Origin: Orthonyx spaldingii
Taxonomy: Eukaryota > Chordata > Aves > Passeriformes > Orthonychidae
Reading direction: 5' to 3'
NCBI GenBank assembly: GCA_013397795.1
Contig: VZTJ01000544.1
Coordinates: 62,001 to 126,000, forward strand
Length of the DNA: 64,000 bases
Below are positions 40,264-50,879 of the stretch, piece after piece; the first letter of the stretch is position 1; each line of letters opens with the position of its first letter. The position numbers were made by a program, and so were the translations under genes. The notes beneath the pieces were generated by a model. That model made no database searches. It was not told the origin of the DNA and saw only the letters and a list, made by a program, of their open reading frames with translations.

Positions 40264-41044
40264 CCTGTATGAATTGTGAGCTTTGAACCTCAAACAGAAC
40301 TTCCTCTGAATTAAGCAAGTTTTTTGAGTTTTTTGGTCTGGTCTGCTTCAGAACTGTCTCGCTCTCCCCACAGCTTCTGTAAAGATTATGCTCAGACTTG
40401 GAAACTGTGTTATTCCTGTGGCATTGTTCCTAGTGAGTCCAACTATGGAAAATTCTCTACTCTCTCACAAGCAGTTGATACTTTTACCTTGCTCTTAATA
40501 TACCAAGCAGTCACAGAACTCTCAAAGATTTTATCATTAATGAGGGTTGGCTATTTCAGGATAGAAAACAAAACAGAAAGCAACTGTTGGTGTGCACAGT
40601 CCCTTTGGCAGGCTGACAAGTCAAAAGGAACAGATAAAGAGCTTCAGCTCTGATCCATCCTTCTTATTGTGCAGAAGCATGGATGCATGGTAGGATACAT
40701 AGGCAAGGGATAAATCACTACTATTTCACAAGAATATGATCCTGCACAGGACACTTCCCATTTTATATTTTTCTAAGAACTCTACTTGCACTCACTGTGT
40801 TAGCACCTATTAAGAATCATGCTCCATAGTGCCTGCTCTGAGTTCTTCTGAAACAAGGTTATTCCTACAGTTATGTTCTTCAAAGGTCTTTAATCCTGTC
40901 TCTAATTGTCTCAATGAAAAGTCTGAAACACTTCGTGAACTCCTGGTTTTAGAATAAAAGCACTCTGATGGTCTGACATCAAAGTGAACCAGTGAGGTAG
41001 CTGTGCCTTTCTATCCAGTGCTTTAGCCATATATTCTTTTGCAA
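40264..41044. other. Non-coding DNA, no gene seen
   Basis: A strong polypyrimidine/AG acceptor-like site ends near 40372, but the open segment after it has only a weak case as an exon. Nothing else is supported. Confidence 0.45.
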
Positions 41045-41520
41045 GTGTCTAGAAGCTGTCACCCTGCTATGTTGTGATGAAAATAATTGGATATAGTTCC
41101 CACTTCTGTTATTCCCATATGATATTGCTGCTGGTAAAGAATACTCGAGACTGATGGCTCCAAAGGCAATTTTGAAACTTCAAAAGCCAAGTGTTCTCCT
41201 GTACTGAGCTGCTTCCTTCTCCAAGGAAATCTGCAGGTTTTCACTAAATATCAAAGAATATCCAGACATAAGGCCACTCCCCCGATGAATGGTATGCAGA
41301 AGGAAGGTATATTCAAGGATCTAAATAGTGAGGAAGTCTTTATGCAAACTTGGAACCAGGAGAAGCTAATAATTGTGGAGGAAGAGAAGGCTGTATAGGG
41401 GTAGCAGATAGAAAAATTACAAATCCATTGAAGAAAAACATTTAATAGTTTGTAAATATTAAGTCACCCGCCCTTATGATTTTTATTTGTCACTTAATGC
41501 AGATATTTACAATAGTCCTG
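41045..41520 (+). repeat. Old dispersed or duplicated sequence, copy 2
   Basis: Collinear, diverged match to 31120-31600 in the same orientation, about 10 kb away. Similarity may extend upstream of both copies (around 30.8 and 40.85 kb). Not recognised as a named family. Confidence 0.45.
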
Positions 41521-41683
41521 TAAGTTTTGTACTTCACATGAAAATGCTGAGTTTCACAGAGTTTAGTAATTTCTGCTGTGTGAAAAACTGTGTTTCAGCA
41601 AGTTGGTGTCTTGACCTGGTGAGAACCTAAGGGTGGGGGAAAATGCTGACAATCCTGTCTGCTTCATACTTCTGCTCTTGCAG

Positions 41684-41824
41684 GCAAGCAACCTCCAGGG
41701 AAGTTCAACAGTGGTACAACAATCTAGACGTTTTTGTGTGTTACAAGGTTACAAGTTGACCACTGATTGCTGTGTGTTAAGAGCATACAGATCCCAGGTC
41801 TGCTTCTTGGCCAAAACAACAAAG
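41684..41824 (+). CDS. Candidate internal exon, unidentified protein (47 codons)
   Basis: The segment follows a good acceptor (cttctgctcttgcag) and ends at AAAG/gtcagt. It is open in phase 0 to phase 0, with 47 codons beginning ASNLQGSSTVVQQSRRFCVL and including four cysteines. No domain is recognised. The call rests on splice consensus plus an open frame only, which chance can supply in a window this size. If real, it would be an upstream plus-strand exon of the possible gene at 45-48 kb, or of another gene. Confidence 0.25.
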
Positions 41825-44800
41825 GTCAGTGTGAAAATTTCAGCTTCTTATTTTAAAAAATCCCAACAGATCTCTAATTCTAAATTTCTTTTTAATGATG
41901 TTGGCTCTACAGTGTTTTTATCAAATCATGTCTGACAAGTAGCCCTTCTCTGAACTGTTCGTTATATTTTTACATACACTAAATTTATCCTAGCTCTTGA
42001 ATAGGAAAGTTACACGGCAACCTGACAGCCTATAACATCTCTCTCTGATGCCACCACAACAGAGAACAATAGCCCCAGAAATGGGATCCTGACACTTCTG
42101 TAGGGATGGGGAGCTTTAATTTTTGCAGTTGGAGACATCAAACAGACCTGGGTAAGGGAATTTTCTGCAAGCAAAATTGCTGAAACATCTCTTCCTCAGC
42201 ATTAAATTTTTGCAGAGCTACCTAGCACCCACTGTTCTTGCTACTGTACTTTCCATGTCCACACAATGGTACCATGGCCAGCTGGACAGTGCCAGTTCTA
42301 TTGTAGGAAAGGCAGTCACTGCAGTGAAGGAAGCCTCAAATAGCCTGCCCTCACCTAGGTTATTAAAAAATGTATCCACTGACTGAAAAAAGGGGGAAAA
42401 CCTTACAGTCAAAACTCATTGCCTGCAGTTGTGCTGATTCTTTGGTTGTTCATTTGTACTGTAATACAGCCAATGTCTGCCCAAGGCCATGCAAAGAGCA
42501 AAGGGTTCACTCCCAAAATGTCATATGTAGCCCTTGTAAAGAGGGGTGGGAATACTGAGGTAGGTAATCATTAGGATTGTGCAAGATAGAAATAAGCCAG
42601 TGAGCAACCTCTTCCCAAAACAAAGCACAAGATGTAAGCTTTTAGTAGAAATATGGAGGATATACCTTTTTTTTTTGGCAGGTTTGTCCTCAGGCTAAAA
42701 ATTCAGCAGGTTTCTATTTCACTTCTTCTCTCCAGCGTTCTGCCAGGCAAGCTGGTGGCGCAGCACAGCTTCACTGTGTACAGGTCTGGCAAAGGTGTTG
42801 GTAAATAAAGGGTTCCTGTGCTAGGATAAGTGTTTGACTGTACTGAGGCCATGCAGCCTTTGCAGGTCGATGCAGAGGTGATGGTTAGAAGGGACTTTTG
42901 CAGGCTGACCCCCAGCAAGCTGAGGAGGTGGACTGTCAGGAGGATATAACCTGACAGTCTAACAGCATTCTGTCCCTGAGCAGTCTGTGTGTAAATACAG
43001 GTTTCCTAGGACTTAACTTCAACAGGGCTGCCCTCTGCTGTCAGATTCTCAGCTTTTGGGATAATGACCAAGAGCTGTCACCTCCAAGACTAGGTGTGGA
43101 AAAAGGATTTCCTGCTGCTTCTTCCAGGTTCCCTTCTCTGCCATTACTTGTATTGGGTCAATCACAGCTTAAAGCACATTTCAAGGAGGAAAAAAAGAAT
43201 TACCTGAGACCGTCTTCATAAAGGACCTCCCTAACTAGCTACTTCCTAAATATAAGTTTCAGGGCATCTTTCAAAGCCTAATTCTGATCTCTGCTGAGAA
43301 ATCTCAAACTGTGTAAGTCTTGGGACCCGAAAACTGTCATTAAATCTGCACAACGGGATTCTCCATGTGGAATTCTCCTTCTGTAAGTACAGATTACAAA
43401 ACCTGGTCTTTTTTTCTTTTCAGCTCCCTAAGATTTATTCAATTTTTGTGAGAAATTTGGAGTGTTTTGTTTTTCCTTTATCTAAGCCATTGTTGGTGCT
43501 AATTGTCATCAGTCACTTTGGAAAGTGATTTAATTGCTAGGAAACCCTGCCACCACTTTGCCAAAGGCTAAACAGGCACTTGAGTTCTTCTATAATAAAG
43601 GATTGGAGCAGTCATCCTGGAAAACCGTGGAGGTAAATAGATTTTACCTCTTGGCAGGCAAACCAAGAGAGATTTGTGTGAGGTTAAATGTCTGTAGGGA
43701 GAGGACTTATCTGAAGGCTTACATTTTGTTTTCAGGTTTTCTTTTGTGCCATTATTTTGAGCTTTGTCTTGTTACTTTCAAGGGAGACATCCGTAATATC
43801 AACTTCCTAGTATTGGATAATTCATATAGTATAGAAAATCAACAGAAGGAAATCCTTACAGGGCTGTTAAGAACTGTCTGGAGTCCATGAAATTGGATAA
43901 GAAATATAAACCAGGGTTCAAGTTTGTTTTACTAGTAGCTAAATATATTCCTTATTTTATTTTAGTGTGTGCCATTGCTCCAGACTTAGATAGGAGCCTA
44001 ATGGAAGAAATACAAAGAAGTATATAGAAAAATGGTTCTCCTTAACCTCTGTTTTTTATCCTAATTATAATGTTCTTACAATAATATTCTAGTGACTACA
44101 CTATATTGTACTGTATCAGATGAAACCTGATAGGGGAAGCTGCTCTCTGTGGGAAATCTTTTCTGAAGCTTAAAATAAAGAGGAGTAATTGAGGTGAGTA
44201 GCAGAATTCATGCTGGATTCGAGTTTTCTCTTGTTACCCAAATCTGTCAACCAAACAATGTTTCCCGAGGCTTCTTTTTTTTGACTGGTAGAACTGGGAG
44301 AAATTAAGAGAAATTAAGGCCACTTGACTTCAGTATGTGGCTTGTTTATTATCAAAGTTTGTCAGGTCATGTTTGTGGTAGTTTAATTTTGTTTTTTTCA
44401 GTTAAACACAGAATATGTGGTGTGTGATTGCCTCACATTTGACCCTCATATTGAAAACAAGGGCAATCACTGTGGTGTAGCTTGTCAGAGCTTTACATTA
44501 CAATGTTACTGTCTGTTACTGCTGCTCTGCTTAGAGAGGGTAGCAAAGGATTGCAGATCTTTTGGAATCAAAAAGGAGTTCAACTCTGAGATGTAATACT
44601 GAGGAGAAATGTATCTTTTTTAATATACGAAGTCTGAAAGGAGAAATAGGGGAGGCATTCAGATCACTGCTGCTTAAACATGCTTGGACTTTTTGTCCTT
44701 TAAACTGTGGGTGTTTGCAAATAGTGGAGATTCTAATAAGAGAAGCACTTAATCACTTTGAGTTTAGGCATTACAGCAACACTGATAGGTGTGAAGAGTC

Positions 44801-45016
44801 CCAGCAGAAACACAATGAGCTATTGAGGATTCATCCTCAACTGGAATATTGCATGACTCATTTGGCATGAATATAAATGTTGTAAATTCAGACATACAAT
44901 GAAAAAAAACAGTGAAATTAATTTGTAACCTGGTGAGATTGATGACTGTTGTGATATTAGGTGTTTTCATTACACCTCAAGACTTTCAGATTCTTATAAT
45001 TGGCTGTTTTTTTCAG
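41825..45016. other. No supported gene
   Basis: A possible 57-nt exon at 43576-43632 (phase 0-0, donor GAG/gtaaat) has a poor polypyrimidine tract. An open segment at about 42214-42386 follows several acceptor-like sites but lacks a donor. Otherwise only AT-rich non-coding DNA is seen. Confidence 0.45.
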
Positions 45017-45073
45017 GTTTCAATATGTTCAGACACGATCCCTTTAGCCTGAAGACAGGAGTGTATTTCCCAG
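45017..45073 (+). CDS. Candidate small exon, unidentified
   Basis: Acceptor tgtttttttcag and donor CCCAG/gtaacc bracket 57 nt. One frame is open (phase 1 in, phase 1 out) and contains an ATG at 45027 giving MFRHDPFSLKTGVYFP. It could be a start-codon exon. Its exit phase matches the entry phase of the segment at 45662, but that segment then meets a stop, so the link is doubtful. Confidence 0.22.
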
Positions 45074-45661
45074 GTAACCCCTCAAAATTATGCAAATGGA
45101 AGAATTTATGAAAAGACTCTGTTTGATTTGTCAAGGTCTGTGGACTTAGCAATGATTACTTTTCACATTTCAATGCCTTGGCTTTCACTGCTGACGGTAA
45201 GAAGTTCAGTTAACATAGAAAAACCTGAAAATTTATTCCTGTCCAGAAGTTCAGTGCAGTGCTCCTGCAGTCAGTGTCTTACCAGGCAGAGATGGTCCCA
45301 AAGGGAGAACAGGTACAGAGCTAAGACCATTTAGCAATACTGTAATTTTGACACTCCTTTTCCTCACTTTATTCTTGTTTCATGCGTCCTTCAATCTTTC
45401 ATTTTGTCTTTTTACTTCTCTGCTTTCCTTCTGCCCCATTAGCCTTTTGTAGGCTCTGCACAATTTCAGGAACATGCTTTCTGCATTTATAATGCTACTC
45501 TAGATACTCGGCTTTTAATAAATAAAAAAATATTATTACATATTTTCACAGCAGCCCATAAAATAGAGATGTAATGAGATTTTAACCTGATTGTACCATT
45601 TGCACTCTGAATCACTTCCTATGATATCCCACTAAATTTTTACTGCTTCTTTTTTTTCCAG

Positions 45662-45772
45662 GGGCCAGCTCTCAAAACCAGAAATCATGCTTGCTAGAGT
45701 TGCCTGCTAATCTGATAGTCCTAACTTGATTGTTTCATACTTTCTACGCCCCAACAGCAGTATTCCCCTAAG
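45662..45772 (+). CDS. Candidate exon with a broken frame
   Basis: A very strong acceptor (cttcttttttttccag) and a good donor (CTAAG/gtatga) bracket 111 nt. Entered in phase 1 the frame is open for 22 codons and then stops at a TGA (45728-45730). The 3' part is open in another frame and leaves in phase 2, which fits the next candidate exon at 47036. This could be a 1-nt frameshift (real or a sequencing error), a non-coding exon, or coincidence. Confidence 0.2.
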
Positions 45773-47035
45773 GTATGATTTGTCAGGGAACTTTTTTCAT
45801 GCACTGGTGCAAACAGCAAACAGATCCACAAATGCTTTCTGTCATATGGTAGAACCACGTCACTCTCTCTCCCAAGCTGCCAAATCAGTTTCTGTCCAAA
45901 CTCTTCATAAGTACATATGAAATTGTGTATTTTTCTGTGTTATCATGTGTATACCATCCACCTTGGAATTAGATATTTGCTTTTCATCCGTAAAGGAATG
46001 TCTCATCATTAACACTTTATATGAACTGTGACATAAAATTGCAGTGGCATACACTGATATTCTATATAGACATTTTCTGGTCCACATACTCCTCAGTGTG
46101 CCCCCTACAATTCCATGGTTGAAAAAAGTAAAACCAGCACTATCTTTCAACAAACTACTTCAGAGAGGAATCCTTAATGTTGCGATTTTCATTCACTAGA
46201 TCATACACTGTGATGTGTGATTGGATTACAGCTAAGCTAGATTGGCTTTCTAGTTTGAGAGCATGTGTACCTCTGCAACAACATGAGGGCATTTATTTCA
46301 CTGGATTTTCAGTGCTATAACTAGGTGTAGTAAATGCTTTGTAATCAAAGTAATGCATTTCCTAGCAAATGAAACTTTCCACAGGAATAATTCAATTTTC
46401 CTGAGATGTTTTTATTTTCCTGCAGGTGGAAGCGAAAGGGGGAAGGAGTCAGTGTTTGGTGCTCTCTTTAAGCACTAAGAAAACATAATGGGAGAAAAAT
46501 TTAGGAAACATTTGAACAATTGTATTTTAAGTTAAACTCTAGGAGAAGAATTGAGAGGCCTATAGAGTTTCCCTGGAAAAGTGGGACCTTCAGGAATAAA
46601 AGAAACTTTAGGACCACAAGTGCAGAGAGGAGTAAAAGTAGAACATGGAAGTAAGAAATAAATTTCTCATTTTTCTATAATCTGGCTTTCAACCTTCTAT
46701 CATATTCTCAAAAATATATTTGTGTTAGTGTCTGGTATTCCTATAGCATCATTTCAGGAAAAGTGTGATTCCCAGAAGCATGAGAAGCAGAAAAATAAAC
46801 TATCTGTTACGTATGAGATGAGTTGCCCAACAGAACTGGAGGAAGAAAGTGTCTGGAATGAGTCACTAGCTTGTTTTCTGTGAGTGAATACCAAGCTCTC
46901 TATCATGTTATAAACAGCATTTTTTTCTTCTCTCGTTCTTTCTCTGTTCATGTGGTTTTTTCTCCAACTTTAATTCATTTTAAAATGTTCACATAGGTGT
47001 TTTGTCTCTGAGAATTGGGCTTTCCCCTCTGACAG

Positions 47036-47217
47036 GAAGATGACTTTGGCAGCCTCAAAAATTCAAAACCTATCCAAGTGTTCACTTCGGTCAGGGATAA
47101 GGCACTCCCAGTTGGAAAAATTCCCTGAACAAATCTGCACTGTTGCCTGTGATCTGGAAACAAATATCTCTCTCATGTGGCATCAGATCACGGGAGAGCT
47201 GAGCATCTTGGAGACAG
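47036..47217 (+). CDS. Candidate exon 1 of a possible coiled-coil gene
   Basis: The 182-nt segment lies between acceptor ctttcccctctgacag and donor GAGACAG/gtgttg. It is open throughout (phase 2 in, phase 1 out), encoding about 60 residues. An ATG at 47040 starts MTLAASKIQNLSK, and the C-terminal part (DLETNISLMWHQITGELSIL) has heptad-like spacing of hydrophobic residues. Joined to the next candidate exon, the phase is preserved and the heptads continue, which is the main argument for a real gene. The intervening intron would be only 59 nt, short for a vertebrate, so an alternative is a retained or decayed structure. The protein is not recognised. Confidence 0.38.
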
Positions 47218-47276
47218 GTGTTGTGGAGTCATTTTAATATAAATTATTAAATAACAGCCTTAACTCCCACTTATAG

Positions 47277-47362
47277 TAACTGATGACTTGCAGAGACAAG
47301 TAACTGTTTTGGAAACAAAAGCACAGGTTTTGGAGGCTGAATTAAATAGACCAAAAAAAAAG
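47277..47362 (+). CDS. Candidate exon 2 of a possible coiled-coil gene
   Basis: The acceptor is cttaactcccacttatag and the donor is AAAAG/gtaagg (strong consensus). The 86 nt enter in phase 1 and leave in phase 0. The encoded segment reads TDDLQRQVTVLETKAQVLEA and then a basic tail NRPKKK: leucine and valine recur at a/d spacing, so it is a good coiled-coil candidate continuing the one in the preceding segment. The function is unknown. Coiled coils of this size occur in many structural, centrosomal and meiotic proteins, and I do not assign it to any. Confidence 0.4.
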
Positions 47363-47579
47363 GTAAGGTCTAATCATTTGTAAGTTTACTTGTTGGCCTG
47401 GTAAAATGATGGACATGCTCGTGCTGGAGAAGGGATGACAAAGAGTAGGTTGAAACAAACATTGCAAATTTCTCTCATGTTGCTAATGGATGATGGTCTT
47501 TAATTAAACGATTTCTCAATAAATGCATCCTTCCTGACCTGACTTGTCAAACTTCAAGGATCGCTTTGCCAACTTGCAG

Positions 47580-47625
47580 GGCAGGGCATGTTACATGGAC
47601 TGCAGGATCAGCCACTGGTCTCCAG
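47580..47625 (+). CDS. Candidate exon 3 of the possible coiled-coil gene
   Basis: 46 nt between gccaacttgcag and CTCCAG/gtaccc, open in phase 0 in and phase 1 out (GRACYMDCRISHWSP). It fits the phases on both sides but is so short that chance is a fair explanation. Confidence 0.22.
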
Positions 47626-47824
47626 GTACCCGTGCTTTAAGCATTGCAGTGACATTTCCAGGTGTTTGTTTTGTTTGACTTCTACAGGATTGTGCCCTAC
47701 TACTTCAAAAATGTCTATTTACAGTTGGTATCAGCTGCTTCTGAAGTACAGTTGTGACATGGATAAATAACTAGAACACAATAAATTTTTTGTATAATAC
47801 AATTACGTTCATATTTGTTTCTAG

Positions 47825-48003
47825 ATTTGTATTTAAAGAACACCAGGACTCTTGCTAAAAACCATATTTGTCTCATCTGGAAAAGAAGGAAAATCCCTTT
47901 GAGCAAAACTGGAAGTGCACTTGCCTTTCCTAGGAATGAGGCTGAGAACACAGATTTACAAGACTGTAACACCTTCAAAACAGGCTTGCATGGGGATATC
48001 TGA
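47825..48003 (+). CDS. Candidate terminal exon of the possible coiled-coil gene
   Basis: It follows acceptor atatttgtttctag, enters in phase 1 and stays open for 58 codons to a TGA at 48001-48003. The residues are rich in lysine and arginine in the first half (for example IWKRRKIPLSKTG), with no recognised domain. A canonical AATAAA lies at 48369-48374, giving a plausible 370-nt 3' untranslated region. The phase agrees with the preceding candidate exon. Homology was not recognised, so this is a structural prediction only. Confidence 0.28.
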
Positions 48004-48368
48004 AGAACACACTGGAGACAGGTTCATGTATCTGAATGAAAGGACTGTAACTTAGAAGAACTGAAATGATGGAGAACCAAATGATCTAAAAAATAAGATT
48101 GTGCAGTAATACAAGGCTTTGGGAAAATTGAAAGTCATTAATTGTTTGTGAAGTCTTGAGCTGATGAATTTAGGAAAATCCAAAGTTTTTGTTCTCAGTT
48201 ATGTGGTTCATACAGTTGTTTGTTCCCCTAAAAGTGGCCTGGAATAACCAGAAACAGGGTGTATTTATAATTGTTGTCTCTTTGAGTTTTAAATCTCCTA
48301 GTAAAATACAGATTTCATTTTTTCAATCGTTATGAATTAAAATGTGTTTGTCAAAGTGGTATAAGAGT

Positions 48369-48374
48369 AATAAA
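48369..48374 (+). terminator. Polyadenylation signal AATAAA candidate
   Basis: Canonical hexamer downstream of the candidate stop codon at 48001-48003, followed by a GT/T-rich stretch (ccagttgttctatttg). AATAAA is common in AT-rich DNA, so the support is contextual. Confidence 0.3.
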
Positions 48375-49494
48375 TTATGGCATGCTCAGCAGGCCAGTTG
48401 TTCTATTTGCCTGAGTTCCTCATAAATGCAGTGTGAGGGAAGTATGTTTTAATAATCTTGAAACTAATGAAAAATTTGTCTCTATTACATTTTCGAGCTG
48501 AGCTGTAAACTTGGAGAGATTACTCTCTGAATGCTGCTTCTGATTCATTCTTTTATGATATAAATAATGGACAGCACATGCAGTCCTAGGTTTCTTCAGT
48601 ATTTAGTGATGCCTTGGCTCCTAGGGAACTTTTATTCTAGTTCTAAAATTGACTGATAATGATCACTTAAAGCCTAGAGTGGCATTTATCATGTGAGTAC
48701 AGAAGTCCAGTGCAGTAGCTACTGACATGGAAATAATTTCTTTCTTGAAGTTTCAGCTATTTTCATGCTGTTCTTCCCAGTGATGGGAAAATGAATTGTG
48801 CTTTAACTACAAAGAGGAATAAAACAGTAAACCAGTCAGCCAAGTTGCTTTATCTGCAGTGGAAAATCACAAGAAGAGAACAAGATTATATTTTTTGGCA
48901 ATCTGTAGGCATCAACTGAGGTACAGGAGATATAAATCAAGATTTAGATGCAGTGGAAAGCAGAAAATTTTTGTCTGAAATACTAAGCCTGCTAGTGAAA
49001 TGTTCTCCAAGTGGAATTTAGCTCATGCAGAAAAAAAGCAAAAGGCCCTATTTATGTGATAGGTCCTTAATATAAGAGAAGTGATCCTATAGACTTTTAT
49101 GATTTTCTTGATGGGAGCGTCTTTCACCTCAAGTGAACTACAAAAACAGAATTGCAGACTGTATTTACTAGGAATAGGTGAATATCATGATAACAAAGCC
49201 CAGTACTACAAGTTTGACAATTAGGAAAAATGTTTCCATTGAAGGCTTTACGTGTTTAACCATGGAGGAATAGATTTCCAATTTGTCTTCCACTTAGTTT
49301 AAGACTAAGCTAAGTGCCCCTACAGAGAGAAGGATTGTGTGTACACTGGCAAGTTATGGACCTGCGGGAACATAGGAATGTATCTGAACAGAGGAGCATT
49401 TGATGCTCAACTCATCTGTTTTATAGCTGTTATTTTCATTGCCTAATTCCCTGTCTACCTTTATAAGTAATGACATTTCTTTTCTCTGCACTAG
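48375..49494. other. No gene seen
   Basis: AT-rich non-coding DNA with no supported feature before the next candidate exon. Confidence 0.5.
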
Positions 49495-49607
49495 GTCATA
49501 CAGGTACAGCAATAAAGCAATTACTGAAACTGGTAAAGGCTGTGAATTTTCCGGAGTATGATTTATCTGCTGATCTGCTTCATCTCCTGCTTGTCATTAC
49601 TGACAAA
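49495..49607 (+). CDS. Candidate exon, unidentified helical protein segment
   Basis: A strong acceptor (cttttctctgcactag) precedes 113 nt that are open in phase 1 in and phase 0 out, with a possible donor AAA/gtatct. Other donors, such as CAA/gtgaac at about 49625, are possible. The peptide (GTAIKQLLKLVKAVNFPEYD, then SADLLHLLLVIT) is leucine-rich and amphipathic, like a helical repeat. A solo LTR has inserted 43 bp further on. If the frame were read across the restored target site it would end within eight codons. The protein is unrecognised. Confidence 0.3.
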
Positions 49608-49650
49608 GTATCTTTGCAGATCTCAAGTGAACTGCATTCCTTTTCTGCAT

Positions 49651-50266
49651 TGTAAATGCGATCTCTGCGCGGGGGTAAGTTTTTCGGAGCTGCAGATACC
49701 TTCCCTGTGGCACTTCCAGCTCAGGAGGCGCCCGCCCAGTCCGGACCTGCCTGCTTCTCCCCAAGGCTCGGCGGCTCGGTGGCTCGGTCGGTGAGAGGCA
49801 AGAAGGTTCTCCGTATAGAGTTCCGTGTAGGTTGTTTATTGTTGGAGGGTGGCTGGACAGCGAACTTGGACGGGGGGCACACGCTAAGGAGTCCAGGGAC
49901 GGAGACGGGGGGCGAGGGTAGCAGGTTTTATATGGGGCGGGCAAAGCCCGATAACGGCGGGAATCGGGAAAAGGGGCGGAGGGCAGGCGGAACCCGGACG
50001 GGGGAACGAATCGGCAGGGACAAGGGAGATATTGATAACTTATAAACGAATGGGGAAACTGGGAAGGGAGAACCTTCTGGGACTGGGGACAGACAAAGGA
50101 GTGAAGGGTGGGCTAACAGCAGCAGACGGGGAGGAGAGAGCCGGGGTACATTAACATAATAAAACCCGGAGGACTGTGGGAGACTTTTCCCTCACCGTGA
50201 GGTTAAGGGCAGCTGTTGAAGGTACACTTATCCAACCAGTGGGGCTGCCAGGAGCCTGCCCCCACA
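49651..50266 (-). mobile_element. Solo LTR, family A, third copy
   Basis: The 616-bp element starts tgtaaatgcg and ends gcccccaca. It is flanked by the perfect 6-bp duplication ctgcat (49645-49650 and 50267-50272). On the minus strand TATAAAA lies at 49926-49932 and AATAAA at 49835-49840. It is highly similar to 39010-39644 and, unlike that copy, keeps intact TG...CA ends, so it is probably the better preserved of the pair. No retroviral interior adjoins it. Read on the plus strand it carries a strong splice donor (gggg/gtaagt, about 49675), which could affect transcripts passing through. Confidence 0.9.
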
Positions 50267-50272
50267 CTGCAT

Positions 50273-50824
50273 TAATTGGTGTTCTGCAGCTGTGAAAAAC
50301 AGAACTTTTTAAATTTTGCCTGAAAGTTTTTAATCAATATTTATTATCTAAAACAGCAAATGGTGTAATATTTAAAAGATGTATTTGGGTTTAGGGATCA
50401 GAGATAATTCAGTCTCCAATGCATTCAGTTGGAATGATCATGTGAGTCTGTTTTGAGACTGTACCCAAAAACCACTGTCAAGTATTTTGAGACCGTTTCA
50501 TTTGGAACTAATTTGACTAAGAGCAGTTATGTGTTTTGCCCCCAATGACTAAATTACAATGACTAAACTACTGATTTGAAAAAAAAAAACAAAACACCTG
50601 GAGTAATATTTTGAAGATATGAATGGTTGTTTTCTTTCAAATGTTTGTTTTGGGTTTTATTTTTTAGAAATACTCTTCCTAATTGCCATAACAGTCACTT
50701 TTCAAGAGTTCAGCTCTGAAGTGTAATTTAGACTGATCTTTACATTATTTTGCCCAGCAAATCTCCAATAGAGTTGACAAATTTATGAAGCTTCTTGTAA
50801 CCTTAAGTTAATGTTTATTTTCAG
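50273..50824. other. No gene seen
   Basis: AT-rich sequence; an A-rich run lies at about 50578-50589. Confidence 0.5.
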
Positions 50825-50879
50825 TGAGCACTGTGCTTCATTCAAATGGGATCTATACAAACCACAAAAAGGTTTGCAG
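50825..50879 (+). CDS. Candidate small exon with consensus splice sites
   Basis: The acceptor (taatgtttattttcag) and the perfect donor (TTTGCAG/gtaagt) bracket 55 nt. Two frames are open, for example STVLHSNGIYTNHKKVC. The splice signals are the best in this region, but length and lack of homology prevent a firm call. It may be an untranslated or lncRNA exon. Confidence 0.28.

Noticed and set aside
39763..40318. Open frames of 161 and 183 codons across 39.77-40.32 kb
   Set aside because: They run through the 153-N gap and lie mostly inside a solo LTR.
40373..40431. Exon-like segment after a strong acceptor (ctctccccacag) with CKDYAQTWKLCYSCG
   Set aside because: The donor is weak and there are no phase-compatible partners; acceptor-like tracts are frequent in this sequence.
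42177..42386. Open segment ending in TGA after acceptor-like sites, possible terminal exon
   Set aside because: No compatible upstream exon or clear polyadenylation context; the minus strand is open over the same bases.
43576..43632. 57-nt possible exon (phase 0-0)
   Set aside because: The polypyrimidine tract is poor and its phase does not connect with the next candidate at 45017.
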